Of a DNA stretch of 64,000 nucleotides, positions 9,864 through 18,248 are shown piece by piece. A model generated the notes under the pieces. That model was not told the DNA's origin. It was given only the letters and a program-made list of their open reading frames with translations, and did not search any database. Both the position numbers and the translations under genes were made by a program. Each line of letters starts with the position of its first letter. Within the stretch, counting starts at the first letter, position 1. Source of the stretch: Anthracocystis setariae (taxonomy: Eukaryota > Basidiomycota > Ustilaginomycetes > Ustilaginales > Ustilaginaceae); assembly GCA_928724745.1 (NCBI GenBank), contig CAKMXJ010000042.1, forward strand, positions 186,001 to 250,000, in the 5' to 3' direction.

Positions 9864-10584
9864 AATGAGTGGTATAGAGAGGAGTGTGTGTGTGTGTGTG
9901 GAGGGGGATTTGAGTGTTGTCGGATGGTTGAATTACCTCCTCTTCGTCGATGTCGGCGATCCTATATATAACTTTCTCCCCCTACTTCGTAGCTCCACCT
10001 GTTTTGCTATACGTTTGCTTGAGAAATCATCTTGTCTTTACCATTTCGCACCGTTTTCGCTGTACAGCCGTAGCGAATGCTTGAGCTAGACTGCTAAGTT
10101 GCCTGTCGATGTCGCCATATCTGCGCACCTCCGTACGGTCTGATTTCGGTGCGCTCTATCCTCTTTGCGCCGTTATCGTTCTGCGCAATCTTAACGCTTT
10201 GTGCGTGCTTGTCTTCATGGTTGAGGCATCGGACCACTAATCAATCGTATTCCCTTTGACCTCCGGCGATTTCGGTCGACGAAGTCGTAGTATTTTCCTT
10301 GCACTTGATATCCGAAGTCACGTTCGGTGACGGTTCGGGACGGTAATTTTGAACGTCCCACCAAATTTAACTTTCCCTTTCGGGATCTCTAATTTTCTTT
10401 TCGTTCCTTTTCCTTGGTGCATCCGAATGAAGTTTATTTCGGATCACTTCGGTGTCTTCATTATGCTTTGTCCCCCCACCTTTGCCACGATGTCACCCCT
10501 ATTCTTGGTTTTGTGAACCTTGAGTGTACCCTTGGCCCACTTTACTTCACATGTGGCGCCGACCGTATAATTTTATTTTGAGTT
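9864..10584 (-). other. Spacer between pol stop and accessory ORF, with TATA-like and purine-rich tracts
   Basis: This 721-bp segment inside the element has no coding frame of note. On the minus strand it holds a purine-rich tract with GTGGGGGGA at about 10467-10484, resembling a second polypurine tract, and a TATATATA box at 9963-9970, about 100 bp before the accessory ATG. A (GT)n tract at about 9882-9900 would lie in the accessory 5' leader. Confidence 0.6.
9963..9970 (-). promoter_or_regulatory. TATA-like box upstream of the accessory ORF
   Basis: TATATATA about 100 bp upstream of the ATG at 9863 on the same strand. It suggests a separate internal transcript for the accessory gene; this is inferred from position only. 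Confidence 0.4.
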
Positions 10585-13500
10585 TTAGTGCATGTTGAGC
10601 ATGCGTCGGCCTTCCTCGATTTTCGTTGGCCCGAGTGACTTCGTGAGGCAGTCTGCCCTTTGTTGCAGCGTTGTCACCGGTACCACTTTTACATCGCCAT
10701 TCCCGACGTGTTCCCTAATGAAATGGAATCGCACGTCAATATGCTTAGTTCGTGCATGAAATTTCGGATCTGCAGCAAGTTGCCTAGCTGCAGTGTTATC
10801 GCAGTGAACCTTAGTTGATTCATATTGTCGAAGTCCAAGCTCCGCTAGCAGGGCACGCGTCCATATGATATCTTTGACAGATTCGGTTATGGCAATGTAT
10901 TCGGCTACGGTTGTCAAGTCGGCAACTAATCCTTGTTTCTTTGAGAGCCAGTTTATCGGAGATCCGTATACAACGGTTACTACACCGGTTGTGGACTTCC
11001 TATCGTCTGTGTCGCCAGCGAAGTCGGCGTCACTGTAGCCTTCCAGCACGTCTGACGTCGCATTTCCTTTATAGAAGTGGATTCCAATGTTTTGCGTGCA
11101 TTTTAGATAACACAGCAAATGTATGGCCCACTTCATTGACGTCTTCGTGGGATTTTGAAGTTCCTTACTAAGTCGCCCAGTGGCGTAGCTTATGTCGGGT
11201 CTCGTGCCTGTGGCCGCGTACAGTAGCGATCCGACAATCATCCTATATTTCTTGTGTTCGTTTTCGTCGAGTGCGGTGACATCGGGCTTTTCTTCTTTTG
11301 TCGGAAGCGGTGTTGTCGCACCCTTTTCATCCTCCTTTAGGAATTTTCCGACCAATCGCTTGATGTATGCCGATTGACTGAGTTTGGTTTCGTTTAGCCC
11401 CCATGTGACTTCTAGTCCGAGTATATACTTGAGCTTGCCTCCTTCAGTCATCTTAAATCGCTTGGTGAGTTCCTTCTTGTAGGTGTCCATGTCATCTTGT
11501 GACCTCGCAACGATCACGATGTCGTCAACATAGACCGCGATGATGCATAGCGACTTCGACAATGTTCCCAGTTTGTATACCCCGAAGTCACTTTCAATTC
11601 TTGTGAATCCCATTTCCCTGAGGCTCGCGTCAAGCCTCTCGTACCATTTTCTTCCTGCTTGCTTAAGGCCGTAGAGTGCCTTCTTTAGCTTTAATGTCTT
11701 GCCGTTCCAGTATCCTGGCGGCGGTTTCATGTAAATGTCTTCGGTAATAATCCCATTTAGGAATGCTGTGACAACGTCCATCTGTTCCATTTTCAGGTCC
11801 AGTGAGGTTGTCAGTGCAATTAGGATTCTTAACGTCGAGAACTTGAGTACTGGGGCAAATGTTTCCTCGTAATCGATTCCTTCCCGTTGTGTGAATCCCC
11901 TGGCAACGAGCCTTGCCTTATACTTGTCAAGAGATCCATCCGGGTTCAGCTTGAGCTTGTAAACCCATTTGCAGTCGACAACGTGGCCATCGTTAGCTGG
12001 TTTGGCACAGACTTCCCAGGTCTTGTTTTCCTTGTGGCTGGCTAGTTCCTTATCCATTGCTTCTTTCCATCTTGGCCAGTCCGTCCTTGATTGTGCGTCT
12101 TCGAGGCTAATTGGGTCAAGACTCTTCCTTGGCATCTGGTCGAAGTCGATCTGTGTCGTCAAATTCGCATATATGACTTCGTCCACTCCGTCCACTTCTT
12201 GAATTTCCACTTCTCCTTCGTTTTCTGGGTCTGTGACTTCGTTTGTTATGATCGATTCATTGCTTACTCGTGGGTTTTCGTCCACGTTTACTTGATTTGG
12301 CCGGAATGTATGGTTTTTCTTGGCGGGAAACTCACTTTCAACGAAGGTGACGTCCCTGCTTACTTTTACGTCTACTAGGTTGAAGTCGATAACGTCATAC
12401 GCTTTGTGTTCCTTGCTTGAGCCTAGGTGTATCATTTTTCTGCTCCTTGGTTGGAGTTTTGAACCTGGTCCTTGTTCGGCCCTCTGGATGTGTACGTAGG
12501 CTGTGCATCCGAATGGTCGAATCGTTTCGATATCCTTTTGAGCCTTATCTCCAAGGAACATTTCTTGTGGTGTTGTCGCAGCGCCAGTCCAATCGTTGGG
12601 TATGCGATTTCGAATGTGTCCTGCATGCATTGCCGCATGAGTCCAAAATCGCGTGGGTAATCCTGACTCATAGAGCATGCATCGGACCATGTCCATAATG
12701 GTTCGATTCATCCTTTCAGCGACACCGTTTTGCTGTGGCGTGTATGGCGCTGTACGCCTATGCTGTATACCATTTTCGGTTAGAAATTCCGACATCCTAT
12801 CGTTGATGTACTCCCCTCCGTTGTCACTGCGGAGGAATGCTACCTTTTGCCCCGTCATCGTAGTCATGTATTTGTGGTAGACTTGGAAGAACAGGGTGAC
12901 TTGGTCCTTCCACTTCATTGGTATGACAGTGACATGCCTTGAGTAGTCGTCAACGAAGGTGAGGACATATTTATTTCCTTTTAGGTCTTCTTCGTATGGA
13001 CCCATGACGTTGGAGTGAACCATCTCCAAGGGTCTGGTTGACTTCGAGTTTGATCTGTCAAATGGACTTCGCGTGTGTTTTCCCACCTCGCATACGTCGC
13101 ACTGGATTCTTATGGCAGTCTTGTTTGGGATTCTTCTGCCGGTCCCTGTCTCGATCGCTTCTTTAATTGATTTTGTGTTGGCGTGACCAAGCCGCCTGTG
13201 CCAGGCTTCGATGTCCGTGTCTTTGATATTTGTGAGGTTGGCGACCTCGCGTTCGATAGTGTGTCCTTGCAACACCATCATGTTTCCTTCGTATCTACAT
13301 TGTAGTATTTTCTTTCCATTTGAGCTGATTTCGGCAGCTATACCCTTTTGTCCTGTGTCGAAGTTAATCTTTGTTGATTTGATTAGGTTTGCAAGCGAAA
13401 TCAAGTTGGCCGACAGTTCTGGAGCGTAGAGCACTTCATCAAGTGTTACGACGTCACCCTGTCTGCCGTCTATGGTTGGTACGAATTCCACTTTTCCCGT

Positions 13501-14727
13501 TCCTTCGACCTTGACTTCCTGGCCTGTCGCCGTCCTAATTCGTAAATTTTCTCCTTTCCTCGTCAACGTGTGGAAGAACTCCTTCTTGTTCGTCATGTGT
13601 GACGATGCCCCTGAATCGAGGACCCATCCTTCATCTCTGATGTGACTTCGGTCAGCGAGGAGGGATTTGTGATTACCGATGTCATCGGCAATCACTTGAG
13701 CTGTACTTGCAAAGTGGAGATTGTATGCGGCTGCAGGGTCTGCAGTGTTCGACACGTCCGTTTCTTGATTGTTTTCTTCGCCGAATTGTGTGGAAGCCAC
13801 GTGAGCTGATTCCGTGGTCTTGGTCCCGGGTCTCTGTTTCGACATCATAGCACCTTTCCTGCAGTGTTCAGTGTGATGTCCTAGACGCCCACACTTTGTG
13901 CATCTGAGTCCACACACTGCCTGGATGTGGCCTGGTTTGCCACATTTGTAGCATGTACGAACGGCGTAGTTGTTGTGTTGTCGTGGGCCTACTTGTTGGG
14001 GTCCCACTGACATCGCCATTTCCAACCTGGTGTTTGAGCGCGTCGCTTGTTCTCGAAGTAGTTCTTCTTCTCGTGCTCTGAGCGACCTCAGAGCGTCGTT
14101 GTACCTTTCCAACTCGTTGACTTCGTCAATCGTTTGAGTGACCTTGTGTAATTTTCCATTTTCGTCCTGAAATTGAAATTCTCTTTTCATGAATTTCTTG
14201 TATGTGTCGTTTTCGTGTTGTATCATTGCTTTCCATTGGTTGTATTCTGGGCAAAGTCTGGTTAGTAGCGCTAGCATGCGCCGTTCGATGTCCATCTTGT
14301 CTCCGACTAGGTCTAATTGTTCGCATATTTTGGCGATTCTTGATGCGAATGAATCGACACTTTCCTTGTCTTCTTGCTTGATTGTGTTTAACTGGCTTCT
14401 TAGTATTACGAGCCTTAGGCTCAGCCTTTCTTCAAAATGTTCGCGAAGTCGCTCCCACATTTCGTGTGCGGAGTCTAGTGACTTCACCAGGTGTCTGTAG
14501 TCCTGACCAATCGCGTATAGTATCATACCTTTTGCCTTCATGGCTGCTTTGTCCCATTCTTCCTTCGATTTAGCGGAATTTTTACTTAGTTTATCCATAC
14601 TCTGCGTGATGCACATGTACACTTTACCTTTCGACATCATTACTGCAGTGAAGTCTTCCTTCCAAGCGAAGTAGTCGTCCAACGACTTGAGCTTGGGAAT
14701 GCCGAGGAGTCCACTTTCTTTTTCCAT
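10585..14727 (-). CDS. Gag-Pol polyprotein of Ty1/copia retrotransposon (open frame, altered catalytic residues)
   Basis: A single uninterrupted 1380-residue frame from ATG 14727. Gag occupies about residues 1-250, with a UBN2/DUF4219-like core, followed by two CCHC knuckles at C259 (CYKCGKPGH) and C276 (CTKCGRLGH). The protease has DSGAS at D371. Integrase has an HHCC pre-domain and the core. The second and third acidic residues are present (D635 in RSDNGGEY, E671 in GVAERM, spacing 35), but the first, normally Asp in the HSDVxGP motif, is Asn573 (HSNVMGP). Reverse transcriptase has D984 and YVDD at 1066-1069. RNase H has D1233/D1235 and CDN, but the usual TEAEY reads TVAEY (Val1274), losing the catalytic Glu. 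Gag and Pol are fused with no frameshift, as usual in copia elements. Expression is presumably from the 5' LTR. The substitutions predict impaired integrase and RNase H. Confidence 0.95.
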   Translation of the reverse strand: MEKESGLLGIPKLKSLDDYFAWKEDFTAVMMSKGKVYMCITQSMDKLSKNSAKSKEEWDKAAMKAKGMILYAIGQDYRHLVKSLDSAHEMWERLREHFEERLSLRLVILRSQLNTIKQEDKESVDSFASRIAKICEQLDLVGDKMDIERRMLALLTRLCPEYNQWKAMIQHENDTYKKFMKREFQFQDENGKLHKVTQTIDEVNELERYNDALRSLRAREEELLREQATRSNTRLEMAMSVGPQQVGPRQHNNYAVRTCYKCGKPGHIQAVCGLRCTKCGRLGHHTEHCRKGAMMSKQRPGTKTTESAHVASTQFGEENNQETDVSNTADPAAAYNLHFASTAQVIADDIGNHKSLLADRSHIRDEGWVLDSGASSHMTNKKEFFHTLTRKGENLRIRTATGQEVKVEGTGKVEFVPTIDGRQGDVVTLDEVLYAPELSANLISLANLIKSTKINFDTGQKGIAAEISSNGKKILQCRYEGNMMVLQGHTIEREVANLTNIKDTDIEAWHRRLGHANTKSIKEAIETGTGRRIPNKTAIRIQCDVCEVGKHTRSPFDRSNSKSTRPLEMVHSNVMGPYEEDLKGNKYVLTFVDDYSRHVTVIPMKWKDQVTLFFQVYHKYMTTMTGQKVAFLRSDNGGEYINDRMSEFLTENGIQHRRTAPYTPQQNGVAERMNRTIMDMVRCMLYESGLPTRFWTHAAMHAGHIRNRIPNDWTGAATTPQEMFLGDKAQKDIETIRPFGCTAYVHIQRAEQGPGSKLQPRSRKMIHLGSSKEHKAYDVIDFNLVDVKVSRDVTFVESEFPAKKNHTFRPNQVNVDENPRVSNESIITNEVTDPENEGEVEIQEVDGVDEVIYANLTTQIDFDQMPRKSLDPISLEDAQSRTDWPRWKEAMDKELASHKENKTWEVCAKPANDGHVVDCKWVYKLKLNPDGSLDKYKARLVARGFTQREGIDYEETFAPVLKFSTLRILIALTTSLDLKMEQMDVVTAFLNGIITEDIYMKPPPGYWNGKTLKLKKALYGLKQAGRKWYERLDASLREMGFTRIESDFGVYKLGTLSKSLCIIAVYVDDIVIVARSQDDMDTYKKELTKRFKMTEGGKLKYILGLEVTWGLNETKLSQSAYIKRLVGKFLKEDEKGATTPLPTKEEKPDVTALDENEHKKYRMIVGSLLYAATGTRPDISYATGRLSKELQNPTKTSMKWAIHLLCYLKCTQNIGIHFYKGNATSDVLEGYSDADFAGDTDDRKSTTGVVTVVYGSPINWLSKKQGLVADLTTVAEYIAITESVKDIIWTRALLAELGLRQYESTKVHCDNTAARQLAADPKFHARTKHIDVRFHFIREHVGNGDVKVVPVTTLQQRADCLTKSLGPTKIEEGRRMLNMH

Positions 14728-14811
14728 TGTGTTATCTTGTTACTTGGTTAATGTTTGTTGGTCTGATGTCGTATCTTTTTCTTTTACTTAGCTTTTGCAG
14801 AGGAGTAGCTT

Positions 14812-14823
14812 GGGCTCATAACC
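14812..14823 (-). other. Primer binding site matching the initiator tRNA-Met anticodon half
   Basis: Directly after the 5' LTR, the minus strand reads GGTTATGAGCCC (followed by AAGCT). This is complementary to the anticodon stem-loop GGGCUCAUAACC of fungal initiator tRNA-Met, not to the tRNA 3' end. Drosophila copia uses the same kind of half-tRNA primer (PBS GGTTATGGGCCC). Confidence 0.85.
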
Positions 14824-15055
14824 TGTGAAAAATAAATGAGAAACTAACTGGAATTTCGGTTGCCAAAATGCGCGAATCTAGCCAACTTATATACAGATCT
14901 GAGGTTGCGACGTCTGTGCTGTAGCATATCGCATATCGTAGTGAAGTCGCTGATGCATACCGCATATCGCATATCGAAAGTGTGGATCGGGGAAACTATC
15001 GCGAACTAACATATTTTGTGGGTTTTATTCTTTTGACTCGAAACAATTCTTAACA
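14824..15055 (-). repeat. 5' LTR (right copy), 232 bp
   Basis: Identical by eye to 8682-8913. It adjoins the primer binding site and so is the promoter-bearing 5' LTR of the element. Confidence 0.95.
14886..14893 (-). promoter_or_regulatory. TATA box in the 5' LTR
   Basis: The minus strand reads TATATAAG, about 62 bp before the inner LTR end. It is a good TATA match in the transcription orientation. Upstream of it lie the paired GCATATC repeats, possible enhancer elements. Confidence 0.6.
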
Positions 15056-15060
15056 CAGTC
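15056..15060. repeat. Right target-site duplication (CAGTC)
   Basis: Matches 8677-8681 exactly and directly follows the right LTR. Confidence 0.95.
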
Positions 15061-15384
15061 AACAGTGAATCCGGCTCACGAACAGAGCGTTGACGCAAAG
15101 GCCACAGGCGGAAGGAAAAAAAAAAAAAAAAGGGAACAAGGAACAAGGAACAGGACAAGGCGATCTACAGATCAGGAAGAAATTTAAGAGAGAGAGAGAG
15201 AGAGAGAGAGAGTCGACGCGTCTGGAGCCTATCGCGGATGTCTGCTCGCTTTTCGTCCAGGCCAGGGTCTAAGCGTACCAACCTTGTCGCCTTCAGTCAA
15301 GGCTTTGTCGTCATCTACAAATCTAGTCATCTCTGCTGCCACGGGTATCGCCTGCTTCATCTTGTCCCCTCTCCTCGGCGCACG

Positions 15385-15421
<37 letters not shown>

Positions 15422-15483
15422 CACCGTAATTGAAGGGGTTTCGAAACCGTCAGTTTCCCACATTATCGCATAGTCACAACAAC
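15061..15483. other. Upstream region of the WW gene, with simple repeats
   Basis: Contains a poly-A run (about 15116-15132), an (AG)n tract (about 15187-15212) and a (CA)n tract (about 15385-15419). It is the remaining half of the divergent CFT1/WW promoter region split by the retrotransposon. Confidence 0.6.
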
Positions 15484-17193
15484 ATGTTAGAGGAGGAAGA
15501 AGCTGTCGACTACGGAGAGGATGAACTCGAGATTCCGGTTGCCAGCCGAGACGAAGTCAGCCTGAACCTCGACGAGGAGCAAGAGCCAACGAAAGAGCCG
15601 GCCAACGAGGAACATGTGCCTCCTCAAGAATCAGCCGAGACAGCAGACAATGACGCAGCTGTCGCTGAAGAAGAGCCTGCCTCGACTACAGAGGCATCAA
15701 CGGTCCAAGCCAAGGATCCTCCAGCGTCACCGGGAAAGGAGCAAGCCGTAGAGTCAAGGGAAGAACAGCCCGAGCAAGCTGAGAAAGCCAACGACACTCG
15801 TGCAGCTTCCCCCACCGGAGGCAACAGGGACTCGAATAGACGCCGACAAAACGATGGCGAGGCAAGACGCAACGACGGGAACCAGCGAGGGAGAGAAGAG
15901 GGCAAGAACGACCTAGCGCCTGGTTGGCGGGCCATTAAATCGCGCTCGGGCGATGGCGAAGTGTACTATTACAACGAGAAGACCGGCGAAAGCAGCTGGA
16001 CCAAGCCGAAAGTCGCCCGGGAGCCGCGCAACAAAGCATCACAACCATCCCATTCGGAGTCTGGCCAGAAGGCAGCCCAAGGAGCAGGCGCAGGTCAGTC
16101 AGGCAAGAAGAAGAACCGAAAGAAGAACCGCAATCGTAATCGAGATGCTGTCAAAGTTGAAGTGGTCGGCGCGGCGAAGCAACAGCAGAACTCGCAGCGA
16201 CAGGCGGGAGGACGCGATCAGGGACGAGACCCAGGTCGAGCGAAGCAGGACAGCGATCAAAAGGGTGGCGCGACACCAGCAAGCCAACCGGAAAAGGCAG
16301 TTCAGAGCGATCAAGGATTTAGCATCAAGGGGAGTGCCCAGCGCAACACGGAGCCATCTCAATCCAAGGAAGCGGCAACGCAACAGCCTGAAAACGGACG
16401 CGCGAACCAGTCGGCGCAGAAAGAAGGCGACCAAGGCGCAAAACGAAAGAGAAATGGTGGCGCGCAAGACAACGCAAGAGGACGAGCAAGGGGCGATGGC
16501 AAGCAAGTTCCGAAAGCGGATGCCAACGGGGGCAATGCAAAGCGTCAACGCACAGATCGCGATGAACAAGCGAAGAACAGCAACGGGGGCGGTGCAGCAG
16601 CTGCGTCGGCGACGCCCCGTGCAGCCGCAAAGTGGTCCGAGGATGGGCCTCGGGACATGCGGACTGCTGACACTTGGCGACCTGGAGGCGATAGCAGCCG
16701 AGGAGGTTCACGGCACGCCGACGATGCCAGACGCGACGAGAGACGCGACCGTGAATCAAATGCAGCCGCGCCAGGATCTGACCGACGTAGAGATGGTGAT
16801 GGCAGGAACCAGGAAAGTGGAGGAGGCGAGCGAAGGCGAGACGATGGTCGTCAGCGTGCGGGCAATCAAGAGTCTCACTCTACGCCACGGAATGATGCGA
16901 ACAGGAGTTCGGACAAGCCGACCGGAGCCAACTCTGATTCGCCGCAGAAGAATCATTCGGGTCAGGCAGCTTTAGGCAAGAAAGTCAACGACGCAAGGGA
17001 GAGAGCAGGCAATGGAAACGGAAATGGAAACAACAGAGATCGACATCCCAACGAGGATGGCCGTGATCGTCATCGACAACAGCCAAGACAGCAGGGTCAG
17101 AAAGGTCAACCCAGAGAACTCAGCTCGATTAACTCGACTAATTCGCAGAACAAGCGCCAATGGGGAGCAGCAGGTCAGGCTCCCCCCGCCTGA
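15484..17193 (+). CDS. WW-domain protein with long charged low-complexity tail
   Basis: Encodes 569 residues from the ATG at 15484 (MLEEEEAVDYGEDE); the frame extends upstream only to a TTG. Residues 1-140 are acidic. A single WW domain lies at about 146-178 (GWRAIKSRSG, then VYYYNEKTGESSW and TKP), with both signature tryptophans, the aromatic YYY block and the proline. The remaining 390 residues are disordered and rich in Arg, Lys, Asp, Asn, Gln and Gly, with many RD/RG/DR pairs and basic clusters such as KKKNRKKNRNRNRD. That composition suits an RNA-binding or RNP-granule protein; the WW domain should bind a proline-rich partner. No closer family assignment is possible. It ends 118 bp from the convergent ALG14 stop. 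Confidence 0.85.
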   Translation: MLEEEEAVDYGEDELEIPVASRDEVSLNLDEEQEPTKEPANEEHVPPQESAETADNDAAVAEEEPASTTEASTVQAKDPPASPGKEQAVESREEQPEQAEKANDTRAASPTGGNRDSNRRRQNDGEARRNDGNQRGREEGKNDLAPGWRAIKSRSGDGEVYYYNEKTGESSWTKPKVAREPRNKASQPSHSESGQKAAQGAGAGQSGKKKNRKKNRNRNRDAVKVEVVGAAKQQQNSQRQAGGRDQGRDPGRAKQDSDQKGGATPASQPEKAVQSDQGFSIKGSAQRNTEPSQSKEAATQQPENGRANQSAQKEGDQGAKRKRNGGAQDNARGRARGDGKQVPKADANGGNAKRQRTDRDEQAKNSNGGGAAAASATPRAAAKWSEDGPRDMRTADTWRPGGDSSRGGSRHADDARRDERRDRESNAAAPGSDRRRDGDGRNQESGGGERRRDDGRQRAGNQESHSTPRNDANRSSDKPTGANSDSPQKNHSGQAALGKKVNDARERAGNGNGNGNNRDRHPNEDGRDRHRQQPRQQGQKGQPRELSSINSTNSQNKRQWGAAGQAPPA

Positions 17194-17311
17194 TGATGCA
17201 GCTTGCCACCCACAGCGCAGTCGAGACTGTAGATGCAATTTGCTCGAGATGCTCAAATGCATTGGGATTCTTTATGGTGTTTGAAGGTGAGATACGCTAT
17301 CCAGTTGTGTG

Positions 17312-18248
17312 TCATACAAGCCAGCCTGAGAAGAGAGTGTTGCTGGTGGCATTGGCTTTGGATCCTGCGTCCACGTTGGCTGGATCGCGCGGCCATTGTA
17401 GGACGAAGCGATCGACAAAGGGTCGAATGAGCTTGGCTGTGAGCGAGAAACTCTTGACTCTGGCGAAGGACTCGACGTAGATGAGCTTGGGTGATGGCAG
17501 GCCGAGCATCTAAGAGCGAACAAGACAAATCGGCATCAAGGGCAGAAACGAGGTTAGATCAGAAACGAGGTTAGATATCAGAGTCAATGTCACCAAGAAC
17601 TGAGCGGCATCAGGGAGAGATAATCAAGCGTGGACTGACCCTGAGAAGGTAGACGGCAGCTACGATTGGAACGCACGTGCCCGGGCCGTTCATCAGAATC
17701 ACATCGGCAAGCACACGCTGATGTTTCGGGACACCAGAGAGTCGCAGCAGTGGGCGCATGGCGACATGATCGATGCAGAACAGTACGCTTCTTGCCAAAG
17801 TTAGAGGAGTGGTGAGGAAACTTTGATGAACTCTTCTTGCGCGTGGGATTTCAATCACCTTTGCCGAAGGACGAGATGATGAGCTTGACGAGTTAAGCCT
17901 TGACTCTAGCTCTCTAGCTTTGTCGAGACTGAATCGATCTCCGGAAGAGACGAGATAGACACGCTGTTTGTAGCGATCCGTCGGAAGTGCCGATGCCAGT
18001 TGGAGCAGTTCGGTGGTGTGACCTCCGGAGCCGAGAAACACCCCCACCGTCAAGCCTTTAGGAGAATCAGATGATCCAGTGTCGCGGGTGGAACTTGACG
18101 CTCTGCGGGCCGGGAGAATAAACCAAAGACGAAGCAGGACGAGCGAGCCGAGAAGCAGCACGGCGAGGACCAAGCGCAGCGGTGGCAGCGGCGGTATGAG
18201 GTACAGAAGCAGACTCGGCGGCAGCACCTCGTTGATCGGTTGCTTCAT
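17312..18248 (-). CDS. ALG14: UDP-GlcNAc transferase subunit ALG14 (two exons)
   Basis: ER membrane anchor that recruits Alg13 to add the second GlcNAc in dolichol-linked oligosaccharide synthesis. Exon 1 runs 18248-17640, the intron 17639-17510 (GTCAGT..TTAG), exon 2 17509-17312; the join gives ...YLLR-MLGLPSPK... and a 268-residue protein (yeast 237). One N-terminal membrane segment (LRLVLAVLLLGSLVLL) is followed by the Rossmann-like start VGVFLGSGGHTTELL. Then come YLVSSGDRFSLDKA, LMNGPGTCVP, and in exon 2 KLIYVESFARV and DRFVLQWP, all family hallmarks. Translated alone, exon 1 reads through to an early stop, which would lose the conserved C-terminus. The start at 18248 was chosen because the membrane segment follows; in-frame ATGs further upstream add a non-conserved 60 residues. 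Confidence 0.92.

Larger units (their letters stand above)
8682..15055 (-). mobile_element. Complete Ty1/copia LTR retrotransposon with an extra ORF, 6374 bp
   Basis: Two direct 232-bp LTRs (8682-8913 and 14824-15055) with TG..CA-type ends are identical by eye along their full length. They flank one gag-pol frame and one additional frame, all on the minus strand. The 5' LTR is therefore the right one. A 5-bp target duplication CAGTC, a primer binding site next to the 5' LTR and a polypurine tract next to the 3' LTR are all present. Domain order protease, integrase, reverse transcriptase, RNase H puts it in Ty1/copia. Identical LTRs imply recent insertion. The empty site would leave CFT1 and the WW gene divergent across roughly 700 bp. 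The internal sequence is visibly more AT-rich in codon choice than the host genes. Confidence 0.97.

Noticed and set aside
8682..15055. Reading the element as Ty3/gypsy or as a DIRS/LINE element
   Set aside because: Integrase precedes reverse transcriptase, LTRs are direct, and the target duplication is 5 bp, all of Ty1/copia type.
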